DNA of 63,368 nucleotides, taken from NCBI RefSeq assembly GCF_001746295.1, contig NZ_MJAH01000032.1, forward strand, positions 1 through 63,368. The letters are read 5' to 3'. The position numbers and the translations under genes are program-made. Below the pieces are notes generated by a model that saw only the letters and a program-made list of their open reading frames with translations, did not search any database and was not told the DNA's origin. The stretch comes from Streptomyces sp. LUP47B. GTDB taxonomy: Bacteria > Actinomycetota > Actinomycetes > Streptomycetales > Streptomycetaceae. Positions 32,419 through 42,112 of the stretch are shown here, in pieces. Positions within the stretch are counted from its first letter, which is position 1; each line of letters begins with the position of its first letter.

Positions 32419-34038
32419 TCAGTGGGCGCCGGTACCGGTCAGCGACCGGACCTCCAGCTCCGCGTACTTGCCCTTGTCCGGCTCCTCCTTGGAGAGGTAG
32501 GTGCCGATGATGCCGAGCAGAAAACCGACCGGGATCGAGATGAGACCCGGGTTCTCCAGCGGGAACCAGTGGAAGTCGACGTCCGGGAACATCGAGGTGG
32601 GCTTGCCGGAGACGACCGGCGAGAACAGCACCAGGCCGACCGCCGTGACGAGGCCGCCGTAGATCGACCACAGGGCCCCGGAGGTGGTGAACCGCTTCCA
32701 GAAGAGGCTGTAGATGATCGTCGGCAGGTTCGCCGAGGCGGCGACCGCGAAGGCGAGCGCGACGAGGCCTGCGACGTTGAGGTCGCGGGCGAGGGCGCCC
32801 AGCAGGATGGAGACCGCGCCGATCCCGACGGTCGCCCAGCGGGCCGCGCTCATCTCCTGCTTCTCTGTGGCCTGACCGCGCTTGATGACGTTCGCGTAGA
32901 TGTCGTGCGCGAAGGACGACGACGAGGCCAGGGTGAGGCCGGCGACGACCGCGAGGATCGTCGCGAAGGCGACCGCCGAGATGGTGGCCAGCAGGATCGC
33001 GCCCCAGTTGGAGTCGACGCCGCCCAGATGCAGTGCCAGCAGTGGCGCCGCCGTGTTGCCCGCCTTGTTGGAGGCGATGATCTCGTCCGGCTTGATCAGG
33101 GCCGCGGCGCCGAAGCCGAGGGCGAGGGTCATCAGGTAGAAGGCGCCGATGAGGCCGATGGCCCAGATGACCGACTTACGGGCGGCCTTGGCGGTGGGCA
33201 CCGTGTAGAAGCGGATCAGGATGTGCGGCAGGCCGGCGGTGCCGAGGACCAGGGCGATGCCGAGCGAGATGAAGTCCAGCTTGGTGGTGCCCGTGGCGCC
33301 GTACTTCAGACCGGGCTCCAGGAAGGCCGCGCCCTTGCCGCTGTTGTCGGCGGCGGAGCCGAGGAGGTCGGAGACGTTGAAGTCGAACTTCAGCAGCACC
33401 AGGAAGGTCAGCAGCAGGGCGCCCACGATCAGGAGCACGGCCTTGACCATCTGAACCCAGGTGGTGCCCTTCATGCCGCCGATGGTGACGTACACGATCA
33501 TCAGGACGCCGACCAGGGCGACGATGCCGATCTTGCCGCCGTCGCTGGTGATGCCGAGCAGCAGGGAGACCAGGACGCCGGCGCCGGCCATCTGGGCCAG
33601 CAGGTAGAAGATCGAGACCACGATGGTGGAGGTGCCGGCCGCCGTGCGGACCGGGCGCTGGCGCATCCGGTACGCGAGGACGTCGCCCATCGTGTACCGG
33701 CCGGAGTTGCGCAGCGGTTCGGCGACCAGGAGCAGGGCGACGAGCCAGGCGACCAGGAAGCCGATGGAGTAAAGGAAGCCGTCGTAGCCGAAGAGGGCGA
33801 TGGCGCCCGCGATGCCGAGGAAGGACGCGGCGGACATGTAGTCGCCGGAGACGGCGAGGCCGTTCTGGAAGCCGGTGAACTGGCGGCCGCCCGCGTAGAA
33901 GTCGGAGGCGTCCTTGGTCTGTCGTCCGGCCCAGATCGTGATGACGAGGGTGGCGAGGACGAAGACCGCGAACAGGCTGATGATCAGCCCTCGGTGCTCG
34001 CTGGCCTCGCCGGCCGCCAGGGTGATCGCGGGGCTCAT
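32419..34038 (-). CDS. Cation/acetate symporter ActP-like
   Basis: This 539-residue sodium:solute symporter has 13 predicted helices. SGDYMSAASFLGIAGAIALFG, GRYTMGDVLAYRMR and the late SANLPTIIYSLFWKRF are typical of ActP. It should import acetate or similar short carboxylates with a cation. Its start overlaps the DUF485 gene by four bases (ATGA). The DUF485-ActP pair is a standard arrangement, as in E. coli yjcH-actP. A long hairpin follows. Confidence 0.93.
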   Translation of the reverse strand: MSPAITLAAGEASEHRGLIISLFAVFVLATLVITIWAGRQTKDASDFYAGGRQFTGFQNGLAVSGDYMSAASFLGIAGAIALFGYDGFLYSIGFLVAWLVALLLVAEPLRNSGRYTMGDVLAYRMRQRPVRTAAGTSTIVVSIFYLLAQMAGAGVLVSLLLGITSDGGKIGIVALVGVLMIVYVTIGGMKGTTWVQMVKAVLLIVGALLLTFLVLLKFDFNVSDLLGSAADNSGKGAAFLEPGLKYGATGTTKLDFISLGIALVLGTAGLPHILIRFYTVPTAKAARKSVIWAIGLIGAFYLMTLALGFGAAALIKPDEIIASNKAGNTAAPLLALHLGGVDSNWGAILLATISAVAFATILAVVAGLTLASSSSFAHDIYANVIKRGQATEKQEMSAARWATVGIGAVSILLGALARDLNVAGLVALAFAVAASANLPTIIYSLFWKRFTTSGALWSIYGGLVTAVGLVLFSPVVSGKPTSMFPDVDFHWFPLENPGLISIPVGFLLGIIGTYLSKEEPDKGKYAELEVRSLTGTGAH

Positions 34039-34391
34039 GCGCCGCCCTCCATCCGGGACTTGATCGCCTCGGCCTTGGGGTCGAAGCGGGCGGCAGCGGT
34101 GCGCGCGTACCACCAGGCGATGAGGAACGTGGTGAGGAACTGGGCGAGGCCCAGGACCAGCGCGATGTTGATGTTGCCGACGACCTTGGTGCCCATGAAG
34201 TCGCCCGCGTAGTTGGACAGCAGGACGTACAGCAGGTACCAGGCGATGAAGCCGACGGTCAGCGGAAAGGCGAAGGAGCGGTAGGAGCGGCGCAGTTCAC
34301 CGAACTCAGCGCTCTCCTGCACCTCGGTGAACTCCTCGGTGGTGGGGAGTTTGTGGGTCTCTTTCGAGGGTGGCGGTGCGTCGGTGGCCAC
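34035..34391 (-). CDS. DUF485 membrane protein (YjcH-like)
   Basis: This 118-residue protein has two membrane helices at about 44-62 and 74-94 (AFPLTVGFIAWYLLYVLL; IALVLGLAQFLTTFLIAWWY). The core SYRSFAFPLTVGFIAWYLLY is the DUF485 signature. It is translated directly ahead of the ActP-like gene. Its partner function is not biochemically defined, but it is almost always encoded with acetate symporters. GCGAGGAG precedes the ATG. The start lies in the 253-base divergent gap with the first subtilase. Confidence 0.92.
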   Translation of the reverse strand: MATDAPPPSKETHKLPTTEEFTEVQESAEFGELRRSYRSFAFPLTVGFIAWYLLYVLLSNYAGDFMGTKVVGNINIALVLGLAQFLTTFLIAWWYARTAAARFDPKAEAIKSRMEGGA

Positions 34392-34587
34392 GGAGTCTCC
34401 TCGCGTTGCGGGTGCGGTTGTGACGGGGTTCGGGCGCGAGTGTCCTCGCGTTCCCTGCCCAAGGTCACGGCGGCACGCTCGGACCGGTTCAACTCGCTTT
34501 GCTTCTTTCCGAACTCACCTTGGGGAAGTCATTGCTGGCCAGCGACTTCGGGAGATAGCTTCGGCCTGCACCACCCGTCATGTACCT

Positions 34588-34613
34588 GCCCGAGCGACAC
34601 CTGTGTCTCGGGC
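34588..34613 (+). other. Hairpin in the leader of the first subtilase gene
   Basis: GCCCGAG-C-GACAC, a CT loop and GTGTC-T-CGGGC form a near-perfect hairpin 31 bases ahead of the protease start codon. It lies in the 253-base gap between divergent genes. It may only affect message stability. Confidence 0.35.
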
Positions 34614-34644
34614 CGGTTTCGTTTCCGGATGATGTGGAGACCCC

Positions 34645-36201
34645 ATGTCCCAGCCGCGTTCCAGACCTTCGAGACGTTCGATACGTTCAAGAAGGCGTCT
34701 CGCGCTCGCCGTGCCCGTCGTGCTGTCCCTCACGGCCTCGCTCGGCTTCCTGCCCTCGGCGGCCTCGGCCGCTCCTGCCACGGGGTCCGTGGCACAGGCA
34801 GCGGACGCGACGAACCTGTCGTACGTCGTCAACACCAAGGTGGACCACCGCACGATCGCGTCGGTGCGGAAGGCGATATCGGCGGCCGGCGGCACCGTCG
34901 TGATCGCGTACGAGAAGATCGGCGTGATCGTCGTCCACTCGTCCGCGCCGGACTTCGCCCAGAAGATCCGCAAGGCACGCGGGGTGCAGTCGGCCGGTGC
35001 CACCCGCACCTCGCCGCTGACCCCGGCGGGCACGACCGACGAGGGCGCGGTCCAGGTGCTGTCGGACGCGCAGGCCGCGAAGCTCACGAAGGCCTCGGCC
35101 GCCACGCCGGACAGCGAGCCCCTCGAGGCCGACCAGTGGGACCTGCGGGCGATGGGCGCCGACAAGGCCGCCAAGATCAACCCGGGCAGCCGCAAGGTGA
35201 CCGTCGCCGTGATCGACACCGGCGTCGACGACACCCACCCCGACATCGCGCCGAACTTCTCCGCCGCGCAGTCGGCCAACTGCGACGGTGGTGTCCCGGA
35301 CACCACCGCTGGTGCCTGGCGGCCGTACACCGCGGACGACTACCACGGCACGCACGTGGCCGGTGAGATCGCCGCGGCCCGCAACGGTGTCGGTGTGGCC
35401 GGTGTCGCGCCCGGCGTGAAGGTGTCGGCCATCAATGTGACCGACCGGAGCAACGGCCTCTTCTACCCGGAGAGCGTCGTGTGCGCTTTCGTGTTCGCCG
35501 CCGACCACGGCGTCGAGATCACGAACAACAGCTACTACGTTGATCCCTGGCTGTACAACTGCATGGACGACCCCGATCAGCGGGCCATTGTTGATTCGGT
35601 CAACAGGGCGCAGCTGTACGCGCAACACAAGGGCACGCTCAGCCTGGCATCGGCGGGCAACTCCAACGACGACCTGGACTCCGACGCGCTCGTCGACGCC
35701 TCCAGCCCCGACGACTCCACCGCGGTGGAGCGCACCGTCGATCCGCACGAGTGCTTCGACGTGCCGACACAGCTGCCCGGTGTCGTCACGGTCAGCGCGA
35801 CGGGCGTCAAGAACCTCAAGTCGTACTACTCCTCGTACGGCAAGGGCGTCATCGACGTCGCGGCCCCCGGTGGCGACCGGCTCTACCAGATCCCGGACAC
35901 GCCGTCGCAGAACGGCCGCATCCTGTCCACCCTGCCGAACGGCCAGTACGGCTTCCTGCAGGGCACCTCGATGGCCTCGCCGCACGCCGCGGGCGTCGCC
36001 GCGCTGCTGAAGTCGACGCATCCCAAGGCGAGCCCGGCCCAACTGCAGGCGCTGCTCAAGGCGCAGGCGGACGCCACCGGCTGCCCGGCCTCCTACGACC
36101 AGGACGGCGACGGCACACAGGACGCGGTGTGCGAGGGCGGCACCCGGGCCAACGGGTTCTACGGCTTCGGCATCGTCAACGCGCTGCGCGCGGTCAAGTG
36201 A
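34645..36201 (+). CDS. Secreted S8 subtilisin-like protease (first of two)
   Basis: This 518-residue preproprotein has an Arg-rich start, a signal peptide (LALAVPVVLSLTASLGFLPS, cleavage after SAASA) and a propeptide-like domain (about 55-160). The S8 domain has catalytic Asp191 in VIDTGVDDTHPD, His234 in YHGTHVAGEI, oxyanion Asn339 and Ser442 in GTSMASPHAAG. Near the end, YDQDGDGTQDAVCEGG resembles a calcium-binding loop. The ribosome-binding site GGAG precedes the ATG. A second, similar gene follows 47 bases later. Such proteases are usually secreted at developmental onset. Confidence 0.95.
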   Translation: MSQPRSRPSRRSIRSRRRLALAVPVVLSLTASLGFLPSAASAAPATGSVAQAADATNLSYVVNTKVDHRTIASVRKAISAAGGTVVIAYEKIGVIVVHSSAPDFAQKIRKARGVQSAGATRTSPLTPAGTTDEGAVQVLSDAQAAKLTKASAATPDSEPLEADQWDLRAMGADKAAKINPGSRKVTVAVIDTGVDDTHPDIAPNFSAAQSANCDGGVPDTTAGAWRPYTADDYHGTHVAGEIAAARNGVGVAGVAPGVKVSAINVTDRSNGLFYPESVVCAFVFAADHGVEITNNSYYVDPWLYNCMDDPDQRAIVDSVNRAQLYAQHKGTLSLASAGNSNDDLDSDALVDASSPDDSTAVERTVDPHECFDVPTQLPGVVTVSATGVKNLKSYYSSYGKGVIDVAAPGGDRLYQIPDTPSQNGRILSTLPNGQYGFLQGTSMASPHAAGVAALLKSTHPKASPAQLQALLKAQADATGCPASYDQDGDGTQDAVCEGGTRANGFYGFGIVNALRAVK

Positions 36202-36248
36202 CCTCCCCGCACCGCTTGTCCCGCATACGAACTGGAGAGAGTCTCATC

Positions 36249-37814
36249 ATGACAGGGCCCCACCCGCGCCATCGGCGCGCGCTCGCGCTCCCGCTCGGTA
36301 TGGCCATGGCGACAGCCATGGCGTTCCTCCCGGGCGCCACGGCGTCCGCGGCCGGCCTGCCCGGCAGCTCGGCCGGTGTCACCGGTGCCGTCAGCGATGT
36401 CCTCGCCTCCGCCGACGCGGACGGCACGGCGCTCAGCTACGTCGTCAACGTCCGTCCCGGGCACGGTCCTTCCACCCAGGTGAAGAAGGCCATCGCCGCG
36501 GCCGGCGGCACGATCGTGACGTCGTACGACCAGATCGGCGTGATCGTCGTCCACTCGTCGAACGCCGACTTCGCCAGGACGATCCGCAAGGTCCGCGGGG
36601 TCGAGTCGGCCGGCAACACGCGCAACGCGCCGCTGCCCGCGCAGTCGACGACCGACGAGGGGACGCCCAAGGCGCTCAACTCGGCGCAGCTGGCCGCCGC
36701 ACAGGCCGCCGCCGACGCCGGCCAGGACCCGCTGGAGTCGTTGCAGTGGGACCTGCCCGCCATCAAGGCGGACAAGGCGCACGAGAAGTCGCTCGGCAGC
36801 AGCAAGGTGACCGTCGCCGTGATCGACACCGGCGTGGACGACACCCACCCCGACCTCGCGCCGAACTTCGACCGGGCCGCGTCGGTCAACTGCGTGACGG
36901 GCAAGCCGGACACCACCGACGGGGCATGGCGACCGAGCGCCGCGGAGAGCCCGCACGGCACGCACGTGGCAGGTGAGATCGCGGCCGCCAAGAACGGCGT
37001 CGGTATGACGGGGGTCGCGCCCGGCGTGAAGGTGGCGGGCATCAAGGTGGCGACCACCGACGGCTACTTCTACACGGAGGCCGTGGTCTGCGGCTTCGTG
37101 TGGGCGGCCACGCACGGGGTCGACGTCACCAACAACAGCTATTACACCGACCCGTGGTACTTCAACTGCACCGACGACCAGGACCAGAAGGCCCTCGTGG
37201 ACGCCATCACCCGGGCCTCGCGGTACGCGGAGAAGAAGGGCGTGGTCAACGTCGCCGCGGCCGGCAACGAGAACTACGACCTCGCGGCCGACGAGATCAC
37301 CGACCCGGTCTCGCCGAACGACGGCACGCCCTCGGACCGGGTGATCGACCCGTCGAAGTGCTTCGACATACCGACCCAGCTGCCGGGTGTCGTGACGGTC
37401 GCGGCGACCGGCGCCAAGGGCATCAAGTCGTCCTTCTCCAACCACGGCCTGGGTGTCATCGACGTCGCCGCGCCCGGCGGTGACTCGACGGCGTACCAGA
37501 CGCCTGCGCCGCCCGCGACCAGCGGACTCATCCTGGGTACGCTGCCCGGCGGCAAGTGGGGCTACATGGCCGGTACGTCGATGGCCTCGCCGCACGTCGC
37601 GGCCGTGGCCGCCCTGATCAAGTCGACGCACCCGTACGCCCCGCCGGCCCTGGTGAAGGCGCTGCTGTACGCCGAGGCCGACGCCACGCCGTGCACGGAT
37701 CCCTACGACATCAACGGCGACGGCAAGGTCGACGCGGTGTGCGAGGGATCCAAGAACCGCAACGGCTTCTACGGCTGGGGCACGGTGGACGCACTGGACG
37801 CGGTGACGAAGTAG
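36249..37814 (+). CDS. Secreted S8 subtilisin-like protease (second of two)
   Basis: This 521-residue protein shows the same order: signal peptide (ALALPLGMAMATAMAFLPGA), propeptide, then the S8 domain. The catalytic residues are Asp193, His236 and Ser444 (GTSMASPHVAA), with Asn340 for the oxyanion. It ends with a calcium-type loop YDINGDGKVDAVCEG. The protein is clearly a paralogue of the previous one. They share VTVAVIDTGVDDTHPD and CFD(V/I)PTQLPGVVTV exactly, but the pro-regions are more diverged. GGAGAG precedes the ATG. The 47-base spacing suggests one transcript from the first gene. Confidence 0.95.
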   Translation: MTGPHPRHRRALALPLGMAMATAMAFLPGATASAAGLPGSSAGVTGAVSDVLASADADGTALSYVVNVRPGHGPSTQVKKAIAAAGGTIVTSYDQIGVIVVHSSNADFARTIRKVRGVESAGNTRNAPLPAQSTTDEGTPKALNSAQLAAAQAAADAGQDPLESLQWDLPAIKADKAHEKSLGSSKVTVAVIDTGVDDTHPDLAPNFDRAASVNCVTGKPDTTDGAWRPSAAESPHGTHVAGEIAAAKNGVGMTGVAPGVKVAGIKVATTDGYFYTEAVVCGFVWAATHGVDVTNNSYYTDPWYFNCTDDQDQKALVDAITRASRYAEKKGVVNVAAAGNENYDLAADEITDPVSPNDGTPSDRVIDPSKCFDIPTQLPGVVTVAATGAKGIKSSFSNHGLGVIDVAAPGGDSTAYQTPAPPATSGLILGTLPGGKWGYMAGTSMASPHVAAVAALIKSTHPYAPPALVKALLYAEADATPCTDPYDINGDGKVDAVCEGSKNRNGFYGWGTVDALDAVTK

Positions 37815-37843
37815 CAGTGAAGGACGATCAAGGTCCCTCCATA

Positions 37844-37874
37844 TATTGATTGCGTCAATACTGCATAGTGCAGT
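37844..37874 (+). promoter_or_regulatory. Two adjacent perfect palindromes (candidate operators)
   Basis: TATTGA-TTGCG-TCAATA (37844-37860) and ACTGCA-TAG-TGCAGT (37860-37874) share one base and end one base before the start codon at 37876. Both are perfect and unusually AT-rich for this genome. They cover the place where transcription of the CoA-transferase-like gene would begin, so a repressor bound here would block it. The regulator is not encoded next to them. Confidence 0.6.
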
Positions 37875-37875
37875 C

Positions 37876-39198
37876 ATGACGGGAATCAAGTTTGTGGTGC
37901 GGGAGGGCGCTCTGCAGGGGCGCCTTCCCGCACAGCAGCTGGCGCGGACCTGTGTGGGCGAGTGCGCACTGGCCGCCGCCGAACTGGGGGCGCTGCGGGC
38001 CGGGCTCGCCGAGGTGCCGGCGGTGCGGGTGGACGACGGTGCGGTCGCCACCGCTTTCCTGAGCGAACGTCATCTGTTGATCAATGGTCGCGCTCCGGTC
38101 AACTTCGCGCCGCTCTCCCGGTTCTGGCGCACGGCGGACGGATGGGTCCGCACGCACGCGAACTATCCGCACCACCGCGCGCGGCTGCTCCGGACGCTGG
38201 GCGTGCCTGAGGACCCGGCGGCCGTGGAGGCGGCGCTGGCCGAGCGGTCCGCCCTGGACGTCGAGGAAGCCGTGTACGCGGCCGGGGGTCTCGCCGTCGC
38301 CCTGCGCTCTCCCGAGTAGTGGGCCGCGCACCCGCAGGCGGCCGAGGTGGCGAAACGGCCGCTGGTCGAGCGGGGGCGGCTGGACACGGCACGCGCGCGT
38401 GCGTTCGCGCCGGTCGGTACCTCTCCCCTGCTGCCGGCCGCAGGCCTGCACGTCCTGGACCTGACGCGGGTTCTCGCGGGACCGGTCGCCACCCGCACCC
38501 TCGCCCTGCTCGGCGCCTACGTCCTGCGCCTGGACGCGCCCCAGCTGCCCGAACTGCCGGACCAGCACGCCGACACGGGCTTCGGGAAACGGTCGGCGAC
38601 GCTCGACCTGGCCGCCGACCGGCGGACGTTCGAGGAACTGCTCGCGGCGGCGGACGTGGTCGTCACCGGATACCGGCCGGGCGCGCTGGACCGGTTCGGA
38701 CTGTCACCCGAGGCGCTGGCGGAGCGGCGGCCCGGGGTGGTCGTGGCGCAGTTGTCGGCGTGGGGCGGATACGGGCCATGGCATGAACGGCGAGGCTTCG
38801 ACAGCCTCGTGCAGGCGGCCACCGGGATCGCGGTGCTGGAGGGTTCACCGGATCGGCCGGGCGCGCTGCCCGCGCAGGCCCTCGACCACGGGACGGGTTA
38901 TCTGCTGGCGGCAGCCGTGCTGCGGGCGCTGATCGAGCAGTCGTACGAGGGCGGGAGCCGGTTCGTGCGGCTGGCGCTGGCACGGACGGCCCAGTGGCTG
39001 ACCGACGGCATGGACGGGAGCGCGGCGGTTGACGCCGTGAGCGAGCCGTACGACGGCCCCGATCCCTGGTTGGCGGAGACGGACAGCGCGCTCGGGCGGC
39101 TGCGGTACGCCCTCTCGCCGGTCTCCTTCGAGGGCGGTCCTGCGGACTGGGCTCGGCCGCCGGTGCCGTGGGGCACGGATGCCGCGCGCCTGCGCTGA
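37876..39198 (+). pseudogene. CaiB/BaiF-type CoA transferase interrupted by one in-frame TAG
   Basis: The frame encodes 440 residues of a class III CoA transferase if one stop is ignored. The first part (37876-38319) starts MTGIKFVVREGALQGRL and ends LRSPE. Then comes TAG at 38317-38319, and the same frame resumes with WAAHPQAAEVAKRPLVERGR. It continues through GLHVLDLTRVLAGPVATRTLALLGA and WGGYGPWHERRGFDSLVQAATG, typical of the family. Relatives usually read PEEW or PAEW at this point, so GAG to TAG is the likely change. The second half could start at GTG 38347 but lacks a good ribosome-binding site. A recent nonsense mutation, an error or readthrough would all fit. Confidence 0.8.
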
Positions 39199-39309
39199 GC
39201 GGGCCGGAACCGAGCGCGGCGCCGGGAACGTACCTATGGGTGGAATGCCTTGCCACCACTTGTTTCGCTGCAGTTGCCCGGTTCTGTCCGTTGTGGTCAA
39301 GATCGTGGG

Positions 39310-40317
39310 GTGACCTTGATAAGACCCACCTCCGAGGCGACCGACGCGGGGGGCCCCACCCGGCGTCCCGGCACCGGCCGGGCGGTCGCCGTCCTTGTCC
39401 TGGCGGTACTGGCCATGGCGATACCCCTGTTCGGGCCGTCCGCCGCGCTGCACGGCACCGGGGAAGCCGCCGCGCCCGGGGCCGGCGGGGTGGCCCTCTT
39501 GCGGGCGGTGCTGTTCGCGGCGCTGTGTGTGCCGCTGGGCGAGCTGTTCGTGGGCCTGCTGGCCCGCTCCGTGCCCGATGCCCCGACGGACGTGCCGCGC
39601 TCCTGGGCCCCGTATGCGGCCGCCGCCGGTTTTCTCGCCGCGCTGGGTCTGGCGTCGGTCGTGGCGACCGGCAATCTGGTACCGCACAGCCTCTCCGAGA
39701 TCAATATCGGCGGCCTGTACGAGTCCCGGGACGGCAAGTTGGCGCTCCTGGAGGTCAACGCGTTCCTGGTGGCCGGCCTCTGCGCCCGCTCTGCCCGCCC
39801 GGCCACCCAGGTGTGGCCCCTGGCGGCCGTGGTCGTGGCGGAGGCCCTGCGCGCGCATCCCCCGACCCAACAAGGTCCGCTGACCGGCTCCGGACTGACG
39901 CTGGTTCATCTGACGTGCGCGGCGCTGTGGGCGGGCGGACTGCTGCGGGTGCTGCGGACGCTGCGCCGCTGGGGCCCCGGGGAGCCGGGCTCGGCGCTGC
40001 TCGGGCTCTACGCGCGCGTGGCGGCCGTTCTGCTCGCCGCCATCACCGCGACCGGTGTGTGGAGTTCGCTGCGCCGGATGCCGCCCGGCACGATTCTGGA
40101 CCAGCTGACGGACACGGCCTACGGGCGCACGCTGCTCGCCAAGGTGCTCCTCGTGGCGGTCGTCGCCGCTCTCGCCCTGTGGGCCCGGATCCGGCTGCGC
40201 CGCGCCCCCACGTCGCTGACCGCCTGCGCCCCCGCACGTGCGGAGGTCGTCGCCCTGGGGCTCGTGGTCGTGGTGTCGGGGCTGCTGACGGCGCTGCCGC
40301 TGCCGATCCGCTGGTGA
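39310..40317 (+). CDS. CopD-family copper resistance membrane protein
   Basis: This 335-residue protein has about eight membrane helices from residue 26 on. The order and the late block VHLTCAALWAGGLLRVLRTLR followed by FARVA-like LYARVAAVLLAAITATGVW match the CopD domain. CopD-type proteins are linked to copper import across the membrane. No CopC gene is adjacent. The GTG at 39310 gives a short basic N-terminus before the first helix. There is no strong ribosome-binding site. It follows the interrupted CoA transferase by 111 bases. Confidence 0.85.
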   Translation: MTLIRPTSEATDAGGPTRRPGTGRAVAVLVLAVLAMAIPLFGPSAALHGTGEAAAPGAGGVALLRAVLFAALCVPLGELFVGLLARSVPDAPTDVPRSWAPYAAAAGFLAALGLASVVATGNLVPHSLSEINIGGLYESRDGKLALLEVNAFLVAGLCARSARPATQVWPLAAVVVAEALRAHPPTQQGPLTGSGLTLVHLTCAALWAGGLLRVLRTLRRWGPGEPGSALLGLYARVAAVLLAAITATGVWSSLRRMPPGTILDQLTDTAYGRTLLAKVLLVAVVAALALWARIRLRRAPTSLTACAPARAEVVALGLVVVVSGLLTALPLPIRW

Positions 40318-40334
40318 AAGCCGCCTGGTGAGCG

Positions 40335-41378
40335 CTAGTTGGTGACGAGGACCTTGAGGGCGGTGCGCTCGTCCATCGCCTTGTAGCCGTCGGGGACGCC
40401 TTCCAGGTCGACGGTCATGTCGAAGACGGGTGAGGCGTCGACGGTGCCGTCCAGGACGTCGGGGAGCAGCTCGGGGATGTAGGCACGGACCGGCGCCACC
40501 CCGCCGCGCAGCGCGATGTTCCGGTCGAACAGGACACCGAGGTCGACGCCGGTGCCGCTGCCGTGCGGCACACCGACGAAGCCGATGGCACCGCCGTCGC
40601 GGGTGATGCCGACAGCCGTCCGCATGGACTGCTCGGTGCCGACGGCCTCGACGACGGCGTGCGCGCCCTGGCCGCGGGTGAGTTCGCGGACGGCCTCGAC
40701 GGCCGCGTCCCCGCGCTCGGCGACGACGTCGGTGGCGCCGAAGCGGCGCGCGAGGTCGGTGCGGACCTGGTGACGGCCCAGGGCGATGATCCGTTCGGCG
40801 CCGAGCCGCTTGGCCGCGAGCACCGCGCACAGGCCGACGGCCCCGTCGCCGACGACGGCGACCGTGGCGCCCGGGCGGGCTCCGGCGCCGAGGGCCGCGT
40901 GGTGGCCGGTGCCCAGGACGTCGGAGAGGGTCAGCAGGGAGGACAGCAGGCGGTCGTCGGAAGCCGCCTCCTTCGGCAGCCGTACGAGGGTGCCGTCGGC
41001 GAAGGGGACGCGCACGGCCTCACCCTGGCCGCCGTCGTAGCCGACGGACCCCCAGAATCCGCCGTGCTCGCAGGAGGTGGTCAGTCCCTCGCGGCAGTAG
41101 TCGCAGACGCCGTCGGACCACATGAAGGGCGCGACGACGAGGTCACCGCGGCGGACCGTACCGACCTCCGAGCCGGTCTCCTCCACGAAGCCGAGGAACT
41201 CGTGGCCAATCCGCTGCCCCGGCTTCCGGGCCGCCTCTCCGCGATAGGCCCACAGGTCACTGCCGCAGATGCAGGCGCGCAGCACCCGGAGCACGGCGTC
41301 GGTCGGCAGCTGCACCACGGGCTCGGGCACGTCCTCCACGCGCATGTCGTAGGGGGCGTGGATGGTGGTGGCGCGCAT
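40335..41378 (-). CDS. Zinc-dependent alcohol dehydrogenase (MDR family)
   Basis: This 347-residue medium-chain dehydrogenase has the catalytic zinc ligands in ACICGSDLW and RIGHEFLG. A structural-zinc-like Cys set is in CDYCREGLTTSCEHGG. The NAD(P) motif is VVGDGAVGLCAVLAAKRLGA. The substrate is unknown. It lies 36 bases downstream of the lysoplasmalogenase-like gene on the same strand and so probably closes the operon that starts at 42979. Upstream enzymes of this type release fatty aldehydes, which an alcohol dehydrogenase could reduce. This link is inference. Confidence 0.9.
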   Translation of the reverse strand: MRATTIHAPYDMRVEDVPEPVVQLPTDAVLRVLRACICGSDLWAYRGEAARKPGQRIGHEFLGFVEETGSEVGTVRRGDLVVAPFMWSDGVCDYCREGLTTSCEHGGFWGSVGYDGGQGEAVRVPFADGTLVRLPKEAASDDRLLSSLLTLSDVLGTGHHAALGAGARPGATVAVVGDGAVGLCAVLAAKRLGAERIIALGRHQVRTDLARRFGATDVVAERGDAAVEAVRELTRGQGAHAVVEAVGTEQSMRTAVGITRDGGAIGFVGVPHGSGTGVDLGVLFDRNIALRGGVAPVRAYIPELLPDVLDGTVDASPVFDMTVDLEGVPDGYKAMDERTALKVLVTN

Positions 41379-41414
41379 GGCGAGGGTCCTTCTCGTGCGA
41401 GTGCGTGGCGGCGC

Positions 41415-42112
41415 TCAGGGGGTGGTCGAGCGCACCTCACCGTACGTCGCCATCGGTCCCGGGCGTGCTTCGAGGGCTCGCAGTGTGCCGCCGGCCAGCA
41501 GGAACTGCCCGGCGAGATACGTGAGCATGATCCAGAAGTCGGGCCGTGGGAGCTGGGGCCGGTCGGCGACGCCGGTCGCGATGAGCGTGTCCGAGAGGAG
41601 GAAGAGCGCGCCGCCGAGTCCGGTGAGCGCCCCGAACCGCACGGCCGACGCGCACGCCATGGTCGTGAGCAGGACGCTGTAGCCGGCGACGGGCACGCGC
41701 AGTCCGGCGGGCAGGTCCGGCCACAGGGCCACGACGGTGACGACGAGTGCGGTGGCGTAGGCGGGTGCGAGGAGGCCGACACGCGCGCGTGGGCTGCCGT
41801 ACGCCTGGAAGAGCGCGAGGTAGCAGACGTGGCCCGCCGCGAAGGAGGCCATGCCGGCGAGGAAGGCGGGATCGGAGTCGGACAGCAGCAGGACGTCGCC
41901 GCCCCAGCCGCACAGAAGGGCGGCGACCAGGAGCCGGGGTGCCGCGGACGCGACGGAGTAGGCGGCCAGGAGGGGCATCAGAAAGGGCTTGGCGACGGCG
42001 TGCCCGGGAGCGAAGCCGGTGGCCAGGCAGGTGAGGTCGACGGCGGCGGCGAGGGCGAAGACCGCGAGGAGTGCGCGGCGGGTGCGGTGGGTTCCGTGGG
42101 CGCTCGGGATTC

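Noticed and set aside
34588..34613. A riboswitch in the subtilase leader
   Set aside because: Only a single simple hairpin is present. It was listed as a hairpin without a regulatory claim.
37846..38319. A separate 150-residue gene before the amber codon
   Set aside because: The sequence beyond the stop continues the same family in the same frame, so an interrupted gene is simpler.
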